DNA of 64,000 bases from Streptomyces actuosus. GTDB lineage: Bacteria > Actinomycetota > Actinomycetes > Streptomycetales > Streptomycetaceae. The notes beneath the pieces were generated by a model, which saw only the letters and a list, made by a program, of their open reading frames with translations, did not search any database and was not told where the DNA came from. The stretch covers positions 1 to 64,000 of the forward strand of contig NZ_JAFFZS010000033.1 in the NCBI RefSeq assembly GCF_016921115.1, read 5' to 3'. Shown here in pieces: positions 63,946-64,000 of the stretch (within the stretch, counting starts at the first letter, position 1; each line of letters starts with the position of its first letter). The position numbers were made by a program, and so were the translations under genes.

Positions 63946-64000
63946 GGGGCCGCTCCCGGTCAGCCCGCCGGATCGGCAGGGCCCGCCGGACCGGGAACGC

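Overview
The window is a very GC-rich chromosomal segment, almost certainly from a Streptomyces. The evidence is the codon use, an lsr2 gene, a sigE-cseA-cseB-cseC cluster, a radA-disA pair, a folE/folP/folB/folK cluster behind ftsH, and a long clpC. The gene order resembles, from memory, the core region of S. coelicolor around SCO3350-SCO3416. No rRNA, tRNA, CRISPR array, insertion sequence or prophage was recognised. All functional calls are made by reading translated sequence; no database search was possible.

Layout. 1-6.2 kb: a decayed PadR-type regulator fragment, glutamate decarboxylase, a YbjQ-family protein, a DedA membrane protein with a repetitive Pro/Gln/Tyr tail, a ThrE-type exporter and inorganic pyrophosphatase. 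6.2-18 kb: DacB-type D-Ala-D-Ala carboxypeptidase, a DUF2342 metalloprotease-like protein, tilS, hpt, ftsH and folE, then on the other strand folP, an NTF2-like protein, folB, folK and a DUF3180 membrane protein. 18-31.5 kb: an MprF/LysX-type lysyltransferase, a membrane-anchored esterase, a coiled-coil protein, two bacterial-PH membrane proteins, a stand-alone nuoD paralogue facing a MidA-family methyltransferase, a NarL-type two-component system, a TmrB-like ATPase and a threonine-aldolase-like enzyme. 31.6-37.1 kb: a tight operon for CoA and NAD precursors (DUF2520 reductase, panC, nadB, nadC, coaX).

37-45 kb: conserved small proteins, a BlaI-type repressor, an ArgA-like acetyltransferase, lsr2, an SCO3374-family protein, and clpC with two ClgR-like boxes upstream. 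44-49 kb: an acid phosphatase, a secreted M23 peptidase, a divergent TetR/MFS efflux pair sharing a 21-bp inverted repeat, and a frameshifted AraC gene. 49-52.5 kb: the cell-envelope stress operon sigE-cseA-cseB-cseC, with a helical-phase direct repeat upstream that fits an OmpR-type (CseB) operator. 52.7-64 kb: mutY, a secreted protein, a glycan island (GT2 synthase, small membrane protein, divergent CBM3/lectin protein), then radA-disA and a protein fusing sigma-factor-like, zinc-finger anti-sigma-like, membrane and BACON parts.

Main themes are folate, CoA and NAD supply, proteolysis (FtsH, ClpC), and envelope surveillance and remodelling (SigE/Cse, DacB, M23, lysyltransferase, GT2/CBM3). 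The least explained parts are the membrane-tethered sigma-like fusion at the right end, the GT2/CBM3 pair with its shared palindrome, and the NuoD2-MidA pairing.
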